Below, in pieces: positions 52,583 to 60,178 of a DNA stretch of 64,000 bases; within the stretch, counting starts at the first letter, position 1, and every line of letters begins with the position of its first letter. Location: positions 1,488,001-1,552,000 of the forward strand of contig NZ_CP085301.1 of NCBI RefSeq assembly GCF_020700235.1, written 5' to 3'. The notes beneath the pieces are model-generated. The model ran no database searches, was not told the origin of the DNA, and saw nothing but the letters and a program-made list of their open reading frames with translations. Source of the stretch: Haladaptatus pallidirubidus. Its GTDB lineage: Archaea; Halobacteriota; Halobacteria; Halobacteriales; Haladaptataceae. The position numbers and the translations under genes were made by a program.

Positions 52583-53518
52583 TTACTCACGACTCGTTTC
52601 GACTACCTCGATAAGCTTCGCTGCCGTGGTCTGGATTCGTCCAAGTCGATCTTGAATCATGTCCGCATCATCACCCTGCCACGCTGCGAGGTAGAATGCT
52701 GAGCCACTCGTGTCCAACCCAACGTATCGACCAACGATGTACGCGACGGCCTCTGCTTCTACCTCACGTTTCGCTCGCTCACACTCATCGTCAACATCGA
52801 AGTGCAGCAGTGCGTGCGCGTATTCGTGGATGAGCGTCACGGCGAGACCCGCCTGATTTACTCGATCTTTCACTTCGACGATGGGCTGGAGGTCGTACAG
52901 ACTCCGCTGTTTGCAGACGCCCTTCGCCTTGCCGTGTTCCCAGTCGTCAGCATCGACGATACGAACCGTCACCCCGAGCTCATCAGCTGCATCTTGGAGG
53001 GGGGACACGAGATTTTCAGCATTTCCGGTTGCTTCGGTTTCGAGCTTGGGAAGTGGTTCACCCTCCGTCTGAGACACGTCGAAAACAGCCGTGGGTTTGA
53101 ATCCGACCAGTCCTTTCGACCACGCTTCAGGCGGCAATTCGTCATATTCACACTCACTTTGCTCGTGGTACTTGGGCGAGTTCTCGCAGTCGGGACACTG
53201 CTTTGTGATGATCGGCGCCCAGATCCAGATTCCGCTTTCGCCTTCCTTGACGTGGCGGTCGAACTCGGTCCGCCAGGTGTTGTACCCAGCGACCTTCGTC
53301 GCATTTGGACATTGAAGCGTGATCAAGAGCGTGTTCCGATGGGAGTAGTCATGGAATTTCGACTGGACATCTAGCCACTCTTGGAACTGTTGACTCGCTC
53401 TCGCCTCGTCAGTCAAGGCAGTGAGGTCGTCGATCCAGTGTTCGATCGTGCTGTGCATCTCGTCACGTCGGGTGTCGAAGTCGTCGAACGACACCGCTGA
53501 GAAGTCACTCGTTGCCAT
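52583..53518 (-). CDS. ArdC-like antirestriction/metallopeptidase protein, copy 2
   Basis: 311 residues from the ATG at 53516-53518, the same length as copy 1. The frame runs open to 53719 but through the GC-rich element. It has the same ssDNA-binding-like N-terminus (HRNTLLITLQCPNATKVAGY), CPDCENSPKYHEQSEC insert and HEYAH zinc site in TLIHEYAHALLHF. Differences between the copies lie mainly near the start (MATSDFSAVSFDDFDTRRDE) and around residue 175-190. Both copies look intact, so both may be functional. Confidence 0.8.
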   Translation of the reverse strand: MATSDFSAVSFDDFDTRRDEMHSTIEHWIDDLTALTDEARASQQFQEWLDVQSKFHDYSHRNTLLITLQCPNATKVAGYNTWRTEFDRHVKEGESGIWIWAPIITKQCPDCENSPKYHEQSECEYDELPPEAWSKGLVGFKPTAVFDVSQTEGEPLPKLETEATGNAENLVSPLQDAADELGVTVRIVDADDWEHGKAKGVCKQRSLYDLQPIVEVKDRVNQAGLAVTLIHEYAHALLHFDVDDECERAKREVEAEAVAYIVGRYVGLDTSGSAFYLAAWQGDDADMIQDRLGRIQTTAAKLIEVVETSRE

Positions 53519-53548
53519 GAGTTCGTACTGGGCACTCCACTTCGGACT

Positions 53549-53568
53549 GCCCCGCACCCTTTCGGGGC
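53549..53568 (-). promoter_or_regulatory. GC-rich inverted-repeat element, ArdC copy 2
   Basis: GCCCCGCACCCTTTCGGGGC on the plus strand. Compared with copy 1 the inner CCCCTTGGGG has become CCCTTTCGGGG, but the outer GCCCC/GGGGC pairing is kept. The ATG is 30 bases away. TTTTTTGG precedes it on the coding strand. Confidence 0.7.
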
Positions 53569-53627
53569 CAAAAAACTGCGGGAGTGCAACGTACCCACCG
53601 CCAGCTATAGGAACAGCAAATTGTTGG

Positions 53628-53927
53628 TTACTCCTGGTACAGACAACGGGTGTTCGCGTTATCTCCTGACAGTGTTTGCTGATCGTCGGCCGTCTCCGCG
53701 AACAATGTGGACTGATCACTCTCAGAAGATTGCTCTACTTTTGGCCGGTCGTCGATACCGAACTGACTGACCGTTGGCCGATCACGTCGCGAATCGCGGG
53801 TGCGATGATCTACTGTCGCGCCGAAGTCCTCAAGCGAGGTTTCAATGTTCGTCTCTGTGACTTCAAGTTGACCATCGTCGCTGAAAGCCGTTTGCCGATG
53901 CACCGATATTTCTGGTCGCTTGCTCAT
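53628..53927 (-). CDS. Small polar accessory protein
   Basis: 99 residues from the ATG at 53925-53927: SKRPEISVHRQTAFSDDGQL, TNIETSLEDFGATVDHRTRD, then a Ser/Gln/Asp-rich tail. No family is recognised and much of it looks disordered. A weaker GC-rich repeat (CCCTCCCTTTAGGG, about 53941-53955) and AAAAATTC precede the start, as for the other backbone genes. Its place between ArdC and the 163-residue gene is taken by cargo in copy 1. Confidence 0.5.
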   Translation of the reverse strand: MSKRPEISVHRQTAFSDDGQLEVTETNIETSLEDFGATVDHRTRDSRRDRPTVSQFGIDDRPKVEQSSESDQSTLFAETADDQQTLSGDNANTRCLYQE

Positions 53928-54083
53928 CTGAATCGAGCCTCCCTCCCTTTAGGGCGTGAAAAATTCAGTATCTCGATACTCGATTTTCGTGTTTGGTACA
54001 GCACCGTGATTAACCGACACTATCGCAATATAGGTGCTCTGTTGGTTAATCGCTGAGTAGGAGAATTCCTTCGCAGTGTTTGC

Positions 54084-54575
54084 TTAGTAATGGACGTCCG
54101 CTGGAATAATCCACACCTGCTCGTCGGCATTGAGCACATGCTCAAGGTGTTCACGATTACGAATCGCGTCGCCGAACTCGGTGTATAGGTAAAGCGACGG
54201 GCCACGATACGCGCCAAGATTGTAACAGGCGTGTCGGGCGAGATCTTTATCGTGCATGAGTTCATCGTTACTGAACTCGTTGACCGCAGTTCTTACCCGT
54301 TCGAGATTGCGTTCGAACTCTTGCCTGGTTGCCTCCCAGCCACGTTCTAAGAGTTTTTCGCCGTCGTCTGAGTCGACTGGTGCGACAACCGGAAGTTCGC
54401 CCCACCGAGACTTGCCTGCGACGGACGACCGCTCGTCATCGAACAGAACATAGTAATCAAAGATAGCAGCATTGTCGGGGCCAGCTCCAACAAGCCGATC
54501 GAACGCCGCTTTTCCGCATGCCAGTGCAGTCTCTTCGGTCGATGCTTCCACAAGTGCGTAAATTACCTGGTGCAT
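54084..54575 (-). CDS. 163-residue accessory protein, copy 2
   Basis: The start is the ATG at 54573-54575 with GAGGTGA upstream. The protein is nearly identical to the one at 39828 (HQVIYALVEASTEETALACG; LARHACYNLGAYRGPSLYLY; ending VHY). It follows the SWIM gene by 129 bases on the same strand and is probably cotranscribed or coordinately controlled. The function is unknown. Confidence 0.75.
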   Translation of the reverse strand: MHQVIYALVEASTEETALACGKAAFDRLVGAGPDNAAIFDYYVLFDDERSSVAGKSRWGELPVVAPVDSDDGEKLLERGWEATRQEFERNLERVRTAVNEFSNDELMHDKDLARHACYNLGAYRGPSLYLYTEFGDAIRNREHLEHVLNADEQVWIIPADVHY

Positions 54576-54635
54576 TTTAGTCACCTCGCCGACGCATTGG
54601 TTCGACACAACTCCATCACACAACACCTCATTCCT

Positions 54636-54658
54636 GCGCCGGCATCCATCGCCGGCGC
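54636..54658 (-). promoter_or_regulatory. Inverted repeat before the 163-residue gene, copy 2
   Basis: GCGCCGGC-N7-GCCGGCGC, the same arms as at 40380-40402 with loop ATCCATC instead of ACCTATC. The repeat is 60 bases before the ATG at 54575. Confidence 0.55.
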
Positions 54659-54704
54659 CAATAAAATCACTCTGCAAGAAGCGCAGATTCACATTGGATT
54701 CGTG

Positions 54705-55142
54705 CTACTCTTCCGGGAGATCGCGACGCCCGGATCGCACACAGGGCCAACACGGAAAACCACCGAGTCCATCACAGTCACAGTCTGCTGGCTGGTCACT
54801 GTCGCTGTCTTCTACATGGGTTTCAGCTTCCTTCTCGATCTGTGTCCCACCGTCTGCGACGAGGGAATGGTCTGTTGCTGCCTGCAGGAGTGGGGTTCGA
54901 ATTGCGACGCCAATCCGATGTTTGCATGCTCCTTCGTACCGAGTATCTGCAGGACATTCACAGGCGATGGGGATCCCGTCGCGAACGGTGACGAGATATT
55001 CATGATCGGCCGGATTCGCGTGACTCGTATTCCGAACGAGGACACCCCTCGTTGTGAGTGAACATTCGAGGGCTTCGTACTGGGCGCGCTTTGCAACTCG
55101 TTTCGTGAACGTCAATTGGGACAGGACGTTGTTACTGGACAT
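54705..55142 (-). CDS. SWIM zinc-finger protein, copy 2
   Basis: 145 residues from the ATG at 55140-55142. MSSNNVLSQLTFTKRVAKRA and YEALECSLTTRGVLVRNTSH lead to the SWIM motif ACECPADTRYEGACKHRIG. The C-terminus has a second Cys-rich tail, DCDCDGLGGFPCWPCVRSGR, also seen in the SWIM protein at 57803. SWIM domains bind zinc and occur in DNA-processing proteins. This is the intact reference for the damaged copies at 40449 and 43319. Confidence 0.85.
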   Translation of the reverse strand: MSSNNVLSQLTFTKRVAKRAQYEALECSLTTRGVLVRNTSHANPADHEYLVTVRDGIPIACECPADTRYEGACKHRIGVAIRTPLLQAATDHSLVADGGTQIEKEAETHVEDSDSDQPADCDCDGLGGFPCWPCVRSGRRDLPEE

Positions 55143-55169
55143 ACTCGCTCCACGAGGCACATCTGTTGT

Positions 55170-55189
55170 GCCCCGCACCCCACGGGGGC
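55170..55189 (-). promoter_or_regulatory. GC-rich inverted-repeat element, SWIM copy 2
   Basis: GCCCCGCACCCCACGGGGGC on the plus strand, 27 bases before the SWIM start, the same spacing as in copy 1. TTTTTGTT precedes it on the coding strand. The loop differs (CA instead of TT) while the arms pair. Confidence 0.7.
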
Positions 55190-55325
55190 AACAAAAACAC
55201 GTTCTCGACGATGATTTTCAACTCAATGCCCAGATCTCTAGGCAGATCTCTCTAGACTCCATCGCTCTCATACGTGAGCTGTCGGAGGGAATAGTAGAGT
55301 CGGTAGTGAATATGAGTGTGCATAA

Positions 55326-55769
55326 TTAGCGGTGGTAGGTCGGAAGTATTTCCTCCAGAAGATTCTCAATAATTCCCCAGAGGATGAGCGATGGGGTCTC
55401 GTGTTGAAACGTCACTGGCTGATGTGTCGTTTCCTCGTCAATTGAGTACTGAAAATGTGCTCGTCCGAGATCTTCGTGATCCCCGTCCTGGTGCCACCCA
55501 GCATGGAAGCCTGTGTTCGGGTCGCTATAGTTAATACGAAACCAATCATGCGGTGTTTGGCGATACCACTCGATGACGAGTTCGGGTGCCTCTGGTCCGG
55601 TGGGTGGATCGATGCGGATCGGGTCGAAGGTTGCCTGTAGTTGTTTGGCTGCAACGTCATCTGGAACGTACTCGATCGTTGTGATATGGGGAACGCGTTC
55701 GAGGACATCTCGTTTCAGCTGCTCGTATAACTGTGCATTCGGATTTCCGCCTGGATGTGAGACGGACAT
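55326..55769 (-). CDS. 147-residue protein paired with an HTH gene
   Basis: Reads RDVLERVPHITTIEYVPDDV, AAKQLQATFDPIRIDPPTGP, ELVIEWYRQTPHDWFRINYS and HAGWHQDGDHEDLGRAHFQY. A mixed alpha/beta fold with many His and Trp. No family name is recalled, but this pairing with the upstream HTH protein appears typical of haloarchaeal accessory regions. The start is four bases from the HTH gene's stop, so it is one operon. A toxin or effector role is a guess. Confidence 0.65.
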   Translation of the reverse strand: MSVSHPGGNPNAQLYEQLKRDVLERVPHITTIEYVPDDVAAKQLQATFDPIRIDPPTGPEAPELVIEWYRQTPHDWFRINYSDPNTGFHAGWHQDGDHEDLGRAHFQYSIDEETTHQPVTFQHETPSLILWGIIENLLEEILPTYHR

Positions 55770-55772
55770 CTG

Positions 55773-56315
55773 TCAGTTACTGGCCTCGGCACGGTCTGCG
55801 CTGGGGGCCAAAAAGTCCCACTCACGAATTGCAAATCCGACGATCTGAATTCGCTGTTGGAGATGCTCCCACTCTCGAGCGATTGCCCGTCGCTGCGCTT
55901 CTTCATCCGAGCTAAGGGTTTCGTCTGCAATCGTCGCCCGCAATTGATTCGGTGACTCGACTGCAAATGTCTCTTCCCAGTCCCGGATTTGGGCTTTCAT
56001 CTCGGACAGTCGATCAGTTAATTCTTCAACTGTCCGGTGGCCATCGCGAAGTCGGACGGCCTCTTGCATTGCCTGTCGACGATAGTCTGGAGAGTAGGTC
56101 GTGTGAGCACCACTCTCATCACGGCGGAGCACGCCATCGTCCACGAGTCGCTCAAGGACGCGTTTGGTCGGCTCGTGTGACCACTCTGCCTCCGAAGCAA
56201 TCCAATTCACGGTACGGGGTTCTGACACTTGCCGAGCGACCATCCGGACACGGTCTTCACCGGTCGTTTGACGCTCCATGAGCCCTGTTTCTGGTTCCTC
56301 TGAATCCTTGTCCAT
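55773..56315 (-). CDS. Winged-helix protein with coiled coil (DUF7342-like)
   Basis: 180 residues. The N-terminal winged helix is VRMVARQVSEPRTVNWIASE followed by AEWSHEPTKRVLERLVDDGV and LRRDESGAHTTYSPDYRRQA. A long helix pair follows (LTDRLSEMKAQIRDWEETFA). It resembles a haloarchaeal HTH family recalled as DUF7342, an assignment not verified. It probably represses its own operon with the 147-residue partner. Confidence 0.7.
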   Translation of the reverse strand: MDKDSEEPETGLMERQTTGEDRVRMVARQVSEPRTVNWIASEAEWSHEPTKRVLERLVDDGVLRRDESGAHTTYSPDYRRQAMQEAVRLRDGHRTVEELTDRLSEMKAQIRDWEETFAVESPNQLRATIADETLSSDEEAQRRAIAREWEHLQQRIQIVGFAIREWDFLAPSADRAEASN

Positions 56316-56567
56316 GTCTGTACGTATGGGTTGAATCTTTATATAGGTTGAGGGTAGTTCGATCTATATCGAAACACTACAGCTAAATCGTTCTATCGAA
56401 ATCGTAGTGAGATCGACGCTCACCGAATCAAGTGGTGTAAATCTTATGTGCCGATACCGACCGTACGGCTGAATATTGCTAACTGCATCCAAAGCCGATA
56501 AAAACACGATCTCGACGTGTGCAGAACGGACTCTCTCGTAGCAATAGTCGAAAGGAGAACAGGTCAG

Positions 56568-56714
56568 TTAGTCGAAGCGGTAAATCGCAATCCCATCGTG
56601 CTCGCATTCCGGGCACTCGCTCGTTTCGACCTCGACTGTGGTTCCACACTGCCGACACTCAGCGATGACAGTGCTGCGCGATCGACTAGTGAGATGCATC
56701 AGGAGGTCTTTCAT
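56568..56714 (-). CDS. 48-residue zinc-ribbon protein, copy 2
   Basis: MKDLLMHLTSRSRSTVIAEC, then CRQCGTTVEVETSECPEC and EHDGIAIYRFD. It is nearly the same as the 45-residue protein at 46119, with three extra residues at the end. The ATG overlaps the stop of the 58-residue gene. Confidence 0.7.
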   Translation of the reverse strand: MKDLLMHLTSRSRSTVIAECRQCGTTVEVETSECPECEHDGIAIYRFD

Positions 56715-56887
56715 GCGAACTCCGGCCTGTGATTGGTCTGTTGTTCGTCGATGACGAGGTCACAGTCTTCGCAGGATGTTTCGATCACGTTGGTAGTGAC
56801 CAGGCCGCCGCATCTGGGACACTGGTTGGTTAGTTCGCTCGGTACGTCTTCGTCAAAGCCTGTTGCGTAGCTGTCGCTGAGTGTCAT
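56711..56887 (-). CDS. 58-residue zinc-ribbon protein, copy 2
   Basis: MTLSDSYATGFDEDVPSELT, then NQCPRCGGLVTTNVIETSCE and DCDLVIDEQQTNHRPEFA. The same TFIIB-type zinc ribbon as at 46253; the start was chosen by alignment to that copy, and an ATG at 56896 would add three residues. Conservation of both tiny genes and of their overlap in two copies is good evidence that they are real. Confidence 0.75.
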   Translation of the reverse strand: MTLSDSYATGFDEDVPSELTNQCPRCGGLVTTNVIETSCEDCDLVIDEQQTNHRPEFA

Positions 56888-56923
56888 CGAAATCATTCCT
56901 CATCGAGACGCTCGTTCTGGAAC

Positions 56924-56944
56924 GCCCCGCACCCCTCAGGGGGC
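56924..56944 (-). promoter_or_regulatory. GC-rich inverted-repeat element, zinc-ribbon pair copy 2
   Basis: Plus-strand GCCCCGCACCCCTCAGGGGG then C, 36 bases before the start at 56887, as in copy 1. GTTTTTTC precedes it on the coding strand. Confidence 0.7.
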
Positions 56945-57381
56945 GAAAAAACCTCCGGCCAATCCTCACTGATAGGTAACAAGTACGTTTGATACGATTC
57001 ACCGCTGATATCTTGTGTCTGCAGTTAGTATAGTATACTAACCTAGTCCCATTCGGTGCCTTGTCTGTCGAGAACCGGGCTTTCGGAAATCCGAATCGGA
57101 AACGGATGGAGAGGTGTCGGATTCTACCGTCATTGCCAGACGTTCTGATCCTGATTGACCGCGGTAGAGACGCGTCAAACTGCGTCAGCTGAGGCGGAAT
57201 CGAACTATCGACACCCAGGGATTACTTCGATTGGTATGATGGCAATCATGAATACATTTACTCACCGTATGATAAGAACCATTTTCAGAAGCTGTTAGAC
57301 TATTTTGACTTAGAAGAATCGGATTTAGAATAGTAAGTTCACGTGTTTGGATCGAATTACGTTCTCGAGTTCTTCGTAGAC
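56945..57381. other. Intergenic region with short coding remnant
   Basis: Mostly AT-rich. The plus strand at about 57193-57336 reads RDYFDWYDGNHEYIYSPYDK and NHFQKLLDYFDLEESDLE before a stop. This looks like the C-terminus of an unrecognised acidic protein with no start. It is probably a leftover of a lost gene. Confidence 0.35.
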
Positions 57382-57627
57382 CTACTTTTTCTCTGAAATC
57401 CACCAGATAACCACCCGCGGACTTAACTTCCCCCGCTCAACCTCTCCCTCCTCATGCAGTGCTTCAAGCCGTCGATGAGCGGAGGGCCGGTTAATATCGA
57501 GCGTATCCGCCACCCACCGAGCAGTCACTGCCGGAAACTCTGACTTGTGCATCGCCGTCAGAATATCGTCATCAGTCGTTTCCTCTGCAAATTGACCACT
57601 AGTATCGCGTTCTCTCTCGTTTGTCAT
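57382..57627 (-). CDS. Small winged-helix regulator
   Basis: 81 residues from the ATG at 57625-57627: TNERERDTSGQFAEETTDDD, ILTAMHKSEFPAVTARWVAD, TLDINRPSAHRRLEALHEEG. The MTNERERDxSGxFAEE start is common for haloarchaeal MarR/ArsR-like small regulators. It is divergent from the SWIM gene at 57803, and a symmetrical operator lies between them. It is likely an autorepressor that also controls the SWIM gene. Confidence 0.75.
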   Translation of the reverse strand: MTNERERDTSGQFAEETTDDDILTAMHKSEFPAVTARWVADTLDINRPSAHRRLEALHEEGEVERGKLSPRVVIWWISEKK

Positions 57628-57667
57628 CGTAGCTCTCAGTTCATTATCCACCATCTTAAAACCATGC

Positions 57668-57711
57668 ACTACGTAGTACATCGATGGTTTTAATACCATG
57701 TACTACATAGT
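57668..57711. promoter_or_regulatory. Divergent promoter with two facing operator sites
   Basis: ACTACGTAGTACAT (57668-57681) and ATGTACTACATAGT (57698-57711) are inverted copies that differ at one base. Between them is GGTTTTAATACC, a TATA box readable in both directions. Each half-site is itself nearly palindromic (ACTACGTAGT). A dimer on each side would block both the HTH and the SWIM promoters. Confidence 0.7.
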
Positions 57712-57752
57712 ACTTGGTAGGAAGAACGGTGCCCTCGGGCGTGTAGAAACGC

Positions 57753-57774
57753 GCCGGGTGTTCTAGCACCCGGC
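57753..57774 (+). promoter_or_regulatory. Leader hairpin of the third SWIM gene
   Basis: GCCGGGTG-TTCTAG-CACCCGGC, 8-base perfect arms, ending 28 bases before the SWIM start at 57803. With the TATA box near 57690 the transcript would start near 57718, so this repeat lies inside the 5' leader as RNA. Confidence 0.55.
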
Positions 57775-57802
57775 ACCGGTCTTCCAATTCCAGCGAAAGA
57801 CC

Positions 57803-58186
57803 ATGAGTACAAAACAATCCGCAGCCCTTGAAGTTGACGAGACGGCACAGAAACGCGCACAATGGGAACAGTTCTCTTTCGACGTCGATGCCCCCGGACT
57901 CATCGACGTCACCAACGAGAGCCACGAGAACCCCGCAGCCCACCAATACACCGTCTCCATCGACGACGTGACTGACGACCTGATGGCCTGCACCTGCCCG
58001 CATCACGTCCACCGAAACGCATTCTGCAAACACATGGCTGCTGTCGAAACCGCGACTGAGGACGGAACGCTTGACGCCTTCCCGTCCGAGGACGAAGACG
58101 ATGCCGAAGACTGTGACTGCGACGGCCTCGGTGACTTCCCGTGCTGGCCATGCGTGCGAACAGGACGGAAGGAACTGCCGAACTAA
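57803..58186 (+). CDS. SWIM zinc-finger protein, third type
   Basis: 127 residues. The SWIM motif is ACTCPHHVHRNAFCKHMAAV. The tail DCDCDGLGDFPCWPCVRTGR is shared with the SWIM protein at 54705, so this is a distant paralogue; the N-terminal half (KRAQWEQFSFDVDAPGLIDV) is only loosely similar. It is GC-richer than the other two and may be the chromosomal ancestor. Its expression is probably controlled by the divergent HTH protein. Confidence 0.85.
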   Translation: MSTKQSAALEVDETAQKRAQWEQFSFDVDAPGLIDVTNESHENPAAHQYTVSIDDVTDDLMACTCPHHVHRNAFCKHMAAVETATEDGTLDAFPSEDEDDAEDCDCDGLGDFPCWPCVRTGRKELPN

Positions 58187-58333
58187 CCACTCCTTTAATT
58201 TATTAGTCAATGGACAGACACTGGCGCCGAAGAATGATCCATAGAATGTTTGAATGGATCGTCGATTTCAGACCGGTCCTCAAAAACAGAATTCGGAGCG
58301 ATGCGGTTCGAACCGGGCAAAAAACGGTTCAGA

Positions 58334-58738
58334 TCAGCGACTGGCCGGGCGCCCTGCCTTGCGTTTGGTCGAGCGACCCTGCAACCACGACCCGAGCGCT
58401 CCACCCACAGCGCCAGGGATTGCGGCGACGATAACAAACAGCACGCCGAAGGCGAACAGTCCCATCGCCGGAAGTGGGCCAGCCATCAATCCTGCGACGG
58501 TCAGAACGACGAGGGCAACGATGGCCCCCGCCGCGCTTGCCACACCACCGTTTAGTGCGCCGTCATTGAGTTTGGTACCGGCGACGTAGCCAGCCACGAG
58601 ACCACCGATGATGCCGGTCACTAAAGCACCGGTGACGGGGAGTGCCATATTCGTGAATGGGATGACGGCACCACTGAGGAGGCCGACGATGATGGTTGCG
58701 ACGATTCCGTATACGATGGCTCGTAGTTTGAAGTCCAT
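58334..58738 (-). CDS. DUF5518-like membrane protein
   Basis: 134 residues from the ATG at 58736-58738. Four hydrophobic helices rich in Gly and Ala: YGIVATIIVGLLSGAVIPF, LVTGIIGGLVAGYVAGTKLN, AAGAIVALVVLTVAGLMAG and AFGVLFVIVAAIPGAVGGAL. The family is common in haloarchaea and has no known function. The C-terminal tail is basic (RSTKRKAGRPASR). Confidence 0.75.
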   Translation of the reverse strand: MDFKLRAIVYGIVATIIVGLLSGAVIPFTNMALPVTGALVTGIIGGLVAGYVAGTKLNDGALNGGVASAAGAIVALVVLTVAGLMAGPLPAMGLFAFGVLFVIVAAIPGAVGGALGSWLQGRSTKRKAGRPASR

Positions 58739-58942
58739 ACCTAATAGTAGACCCACAACATCTTAAATACTTTTCATAATTCAAATATACATTTCAAAGA
58801 TGGTACAAACGGACAATTAGAATTTCGTTACAAAACAGATAGTTACGGTCACATCTCAGATTGGCAATTTTTCTCTGTGTCCGCTGACCAGTCAGCAAGC
58901 AGTAGGTAGAAACATCAAACGGCGGTGCTCGGTGCGGACCTG

Positions 58943-59176
58943 ATGTTTCGTACTGTGTTCGGCATTACTCGTCCCCACTGTGGTTCGAACAAGCTCTCTC
59001 CACGTTTGAGGCAGCCTTCTCCGACAACCCGTAACGCTGATTCATTCAAACATCTCGTGAGCACGCTGATTCTCACCGAAACGCAGTGGACTGTTAGTGG
59101 AGATCGCACCTACTGGCAGTGTGAGGACTGTGGCGCGGAAGCCACCCGAAAGGACGCACTCACCGACTGCTGCTAA
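58943..59176 (+). CDS. Possible small Cys-containing protein
   Basis: 77 residues from the ATG at 58943 (GTG at 58925 also possible): FRTVFGITRPHCGSNKLSPR then a C-terminal YWQCEDCGAEATRKDALTDC. CEDCG with the final CC could bind zinc, together with the N-terminal Cys. No family is recalled. It could be a true small zinc ribbon or a partly decayed gene. Confidence 0.4.
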   Translation: MFRTVFGITRPHCGSNKLSPRLRQPSPTTRNADSFKHLVSTLILTETQWTVSGDRTYWQCEDCGAEATRKDALTDCC

Positions 59177-59360
59177 CCCCGTCTCCCTTTTTCCATTTAT
59201 GTCACGCCAAACAACACTGTCCGATGTTGCCCAGCGAATGCTCAGCGAAAGCGCGGCTGGTTCGACCGAACGCGACAACGTACCGACGACAAAGCGCCCT
59301 GCTCGACCGAGCACAAGCGCACGGCGCAATATCCATCCTCCTCGGCCTGTTACTGGATGC

Positions 59361-59831
59361 ATGGTTGAGAGAGTAGATTCCGCGAGGAAACGAATGCAGG
59401 CCTCTCCAGAAGCCATCTACCAAGCGTTTGCAGAACCTGGTGCCATGGAACGTTGGCTTCCTCCGAGCAACATGACCGGCGAAATGCTCGACTTCGATTT
59501 CCACGAAGGGGGCTCGTACCGAATGCGGCTCACCTACAAGGACCAGCAAGCTGGGCAAGGCAAGACATCGGAGGCATTCGACGAGATGGAAGTACGTTTA
59601 CCTCGACTTGAACCAAACCATCGAATCGAGCAGGAAGTCGTCTTTGAGAGCGACGACCCGGCGTTCGAGGGCACCATGCGTATGGTCTGGACGTTCGAGC
59701 CCGCGGGCAGTGGAGCGATTGTGACCGTCCGCGCCGAGAACGTGCCAGTAGGCATCCAGCCGGAGGACCACGAGGCAGGAATGAAATCGACACTCGACTA
59801 CCTCACGGCATTCGTCGAACAGGACGGCTAG
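59361..59831 (+). CDS. SRPBCC (AHSA1-type) protein
   Basis: 156 residues from the ATG at 59361. The START-like fold starts with MVERVDSARKRMQASPEAIY, QAFAEPGAMERWLPPSNMTG and MLDFDFHEGGSYRMRLTYKD, and ends with GMKSTLDYLTAFVEQ. These small hydrophobic-cavity proteins bind unknown ligands. The frame continues upstream to an ATG at 59199 (SRQTTLSDVAQRMLSESAAG), a polar segment not usual for the family. It may be a leftover from another gene fused in frame. Confidence 0.75.
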   Translation: MVERVDSARKRMQASPEAIYQAFAEPGAMERWLPPSNMTGEMLDFDFHEGGSYRMRLTYKDQQAGQGKTSEAFDEMEVRLPRLEPNHRIEQEVVFESDDPAFEGTMRMVWTFEPAGSGAIVTVRAENVPVGIQPEDHEAGMKSTLDYLTAFVEQDG

Positions 59832-60178
59832 TTGGTTGGCGGGAACCGAGGGAACACTACATTACAGTATAACGATTGCTCCTGCGGTCGACAATTTCCA
59901 TCTAAGGTTGAAAATATCTCTTGTTAAAATATAAAAGTTATTCTGACTCCTCAATTATCTCCATAGATTGGCGGGTGTCCATTGGGACTGCGATTCGGGT
60001 ATACGATATCGGAACAGCAGACGAGGCTCTCCAAGTTGCGATCGCCGACAGTGGTGGTTCCTCAGCCGATTGTCTCCCTGATAGTGAAACATGAGGAAAT
60101 CCAGATCAAATGGCCTCGATAGCAGGTAACCTACCACACGCCACTCATACACCTCGTGAGTAACTAGGCTTTCGTAGC
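59832..60178. other. Intergenic region, no clear gene
   Basis: The plus strand at about 59968-60093 can be read as IGTAIRVYDIGTADEALQVA and a little more before a TGA, without a start or family match. The rest is AT-rich. Confidence 0.3.

Larger units (their letters stand above)
52083..53568 (+). repeat. Direct repeat block, copy 2
   Basis: Matches 35362-36843 in order, orientation and nearly in length (1486 against 1482 bases). It contains the 78-residue gene, the ArdC-like gene and the GC-rich element. Most differences are scattered substitutions, with short indels only in non-coding parts. The distance between the copies is 16.7 kb. Confidence 0.8.

Noticed and set aside
35362..57000. CRISPR array or transposon terminal repeats behind the repeated GC-rich elements
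   Set aside because: The elements are far apart, each tied to a start codon, without regular spacers. No transposase or target-site duplication was seen.
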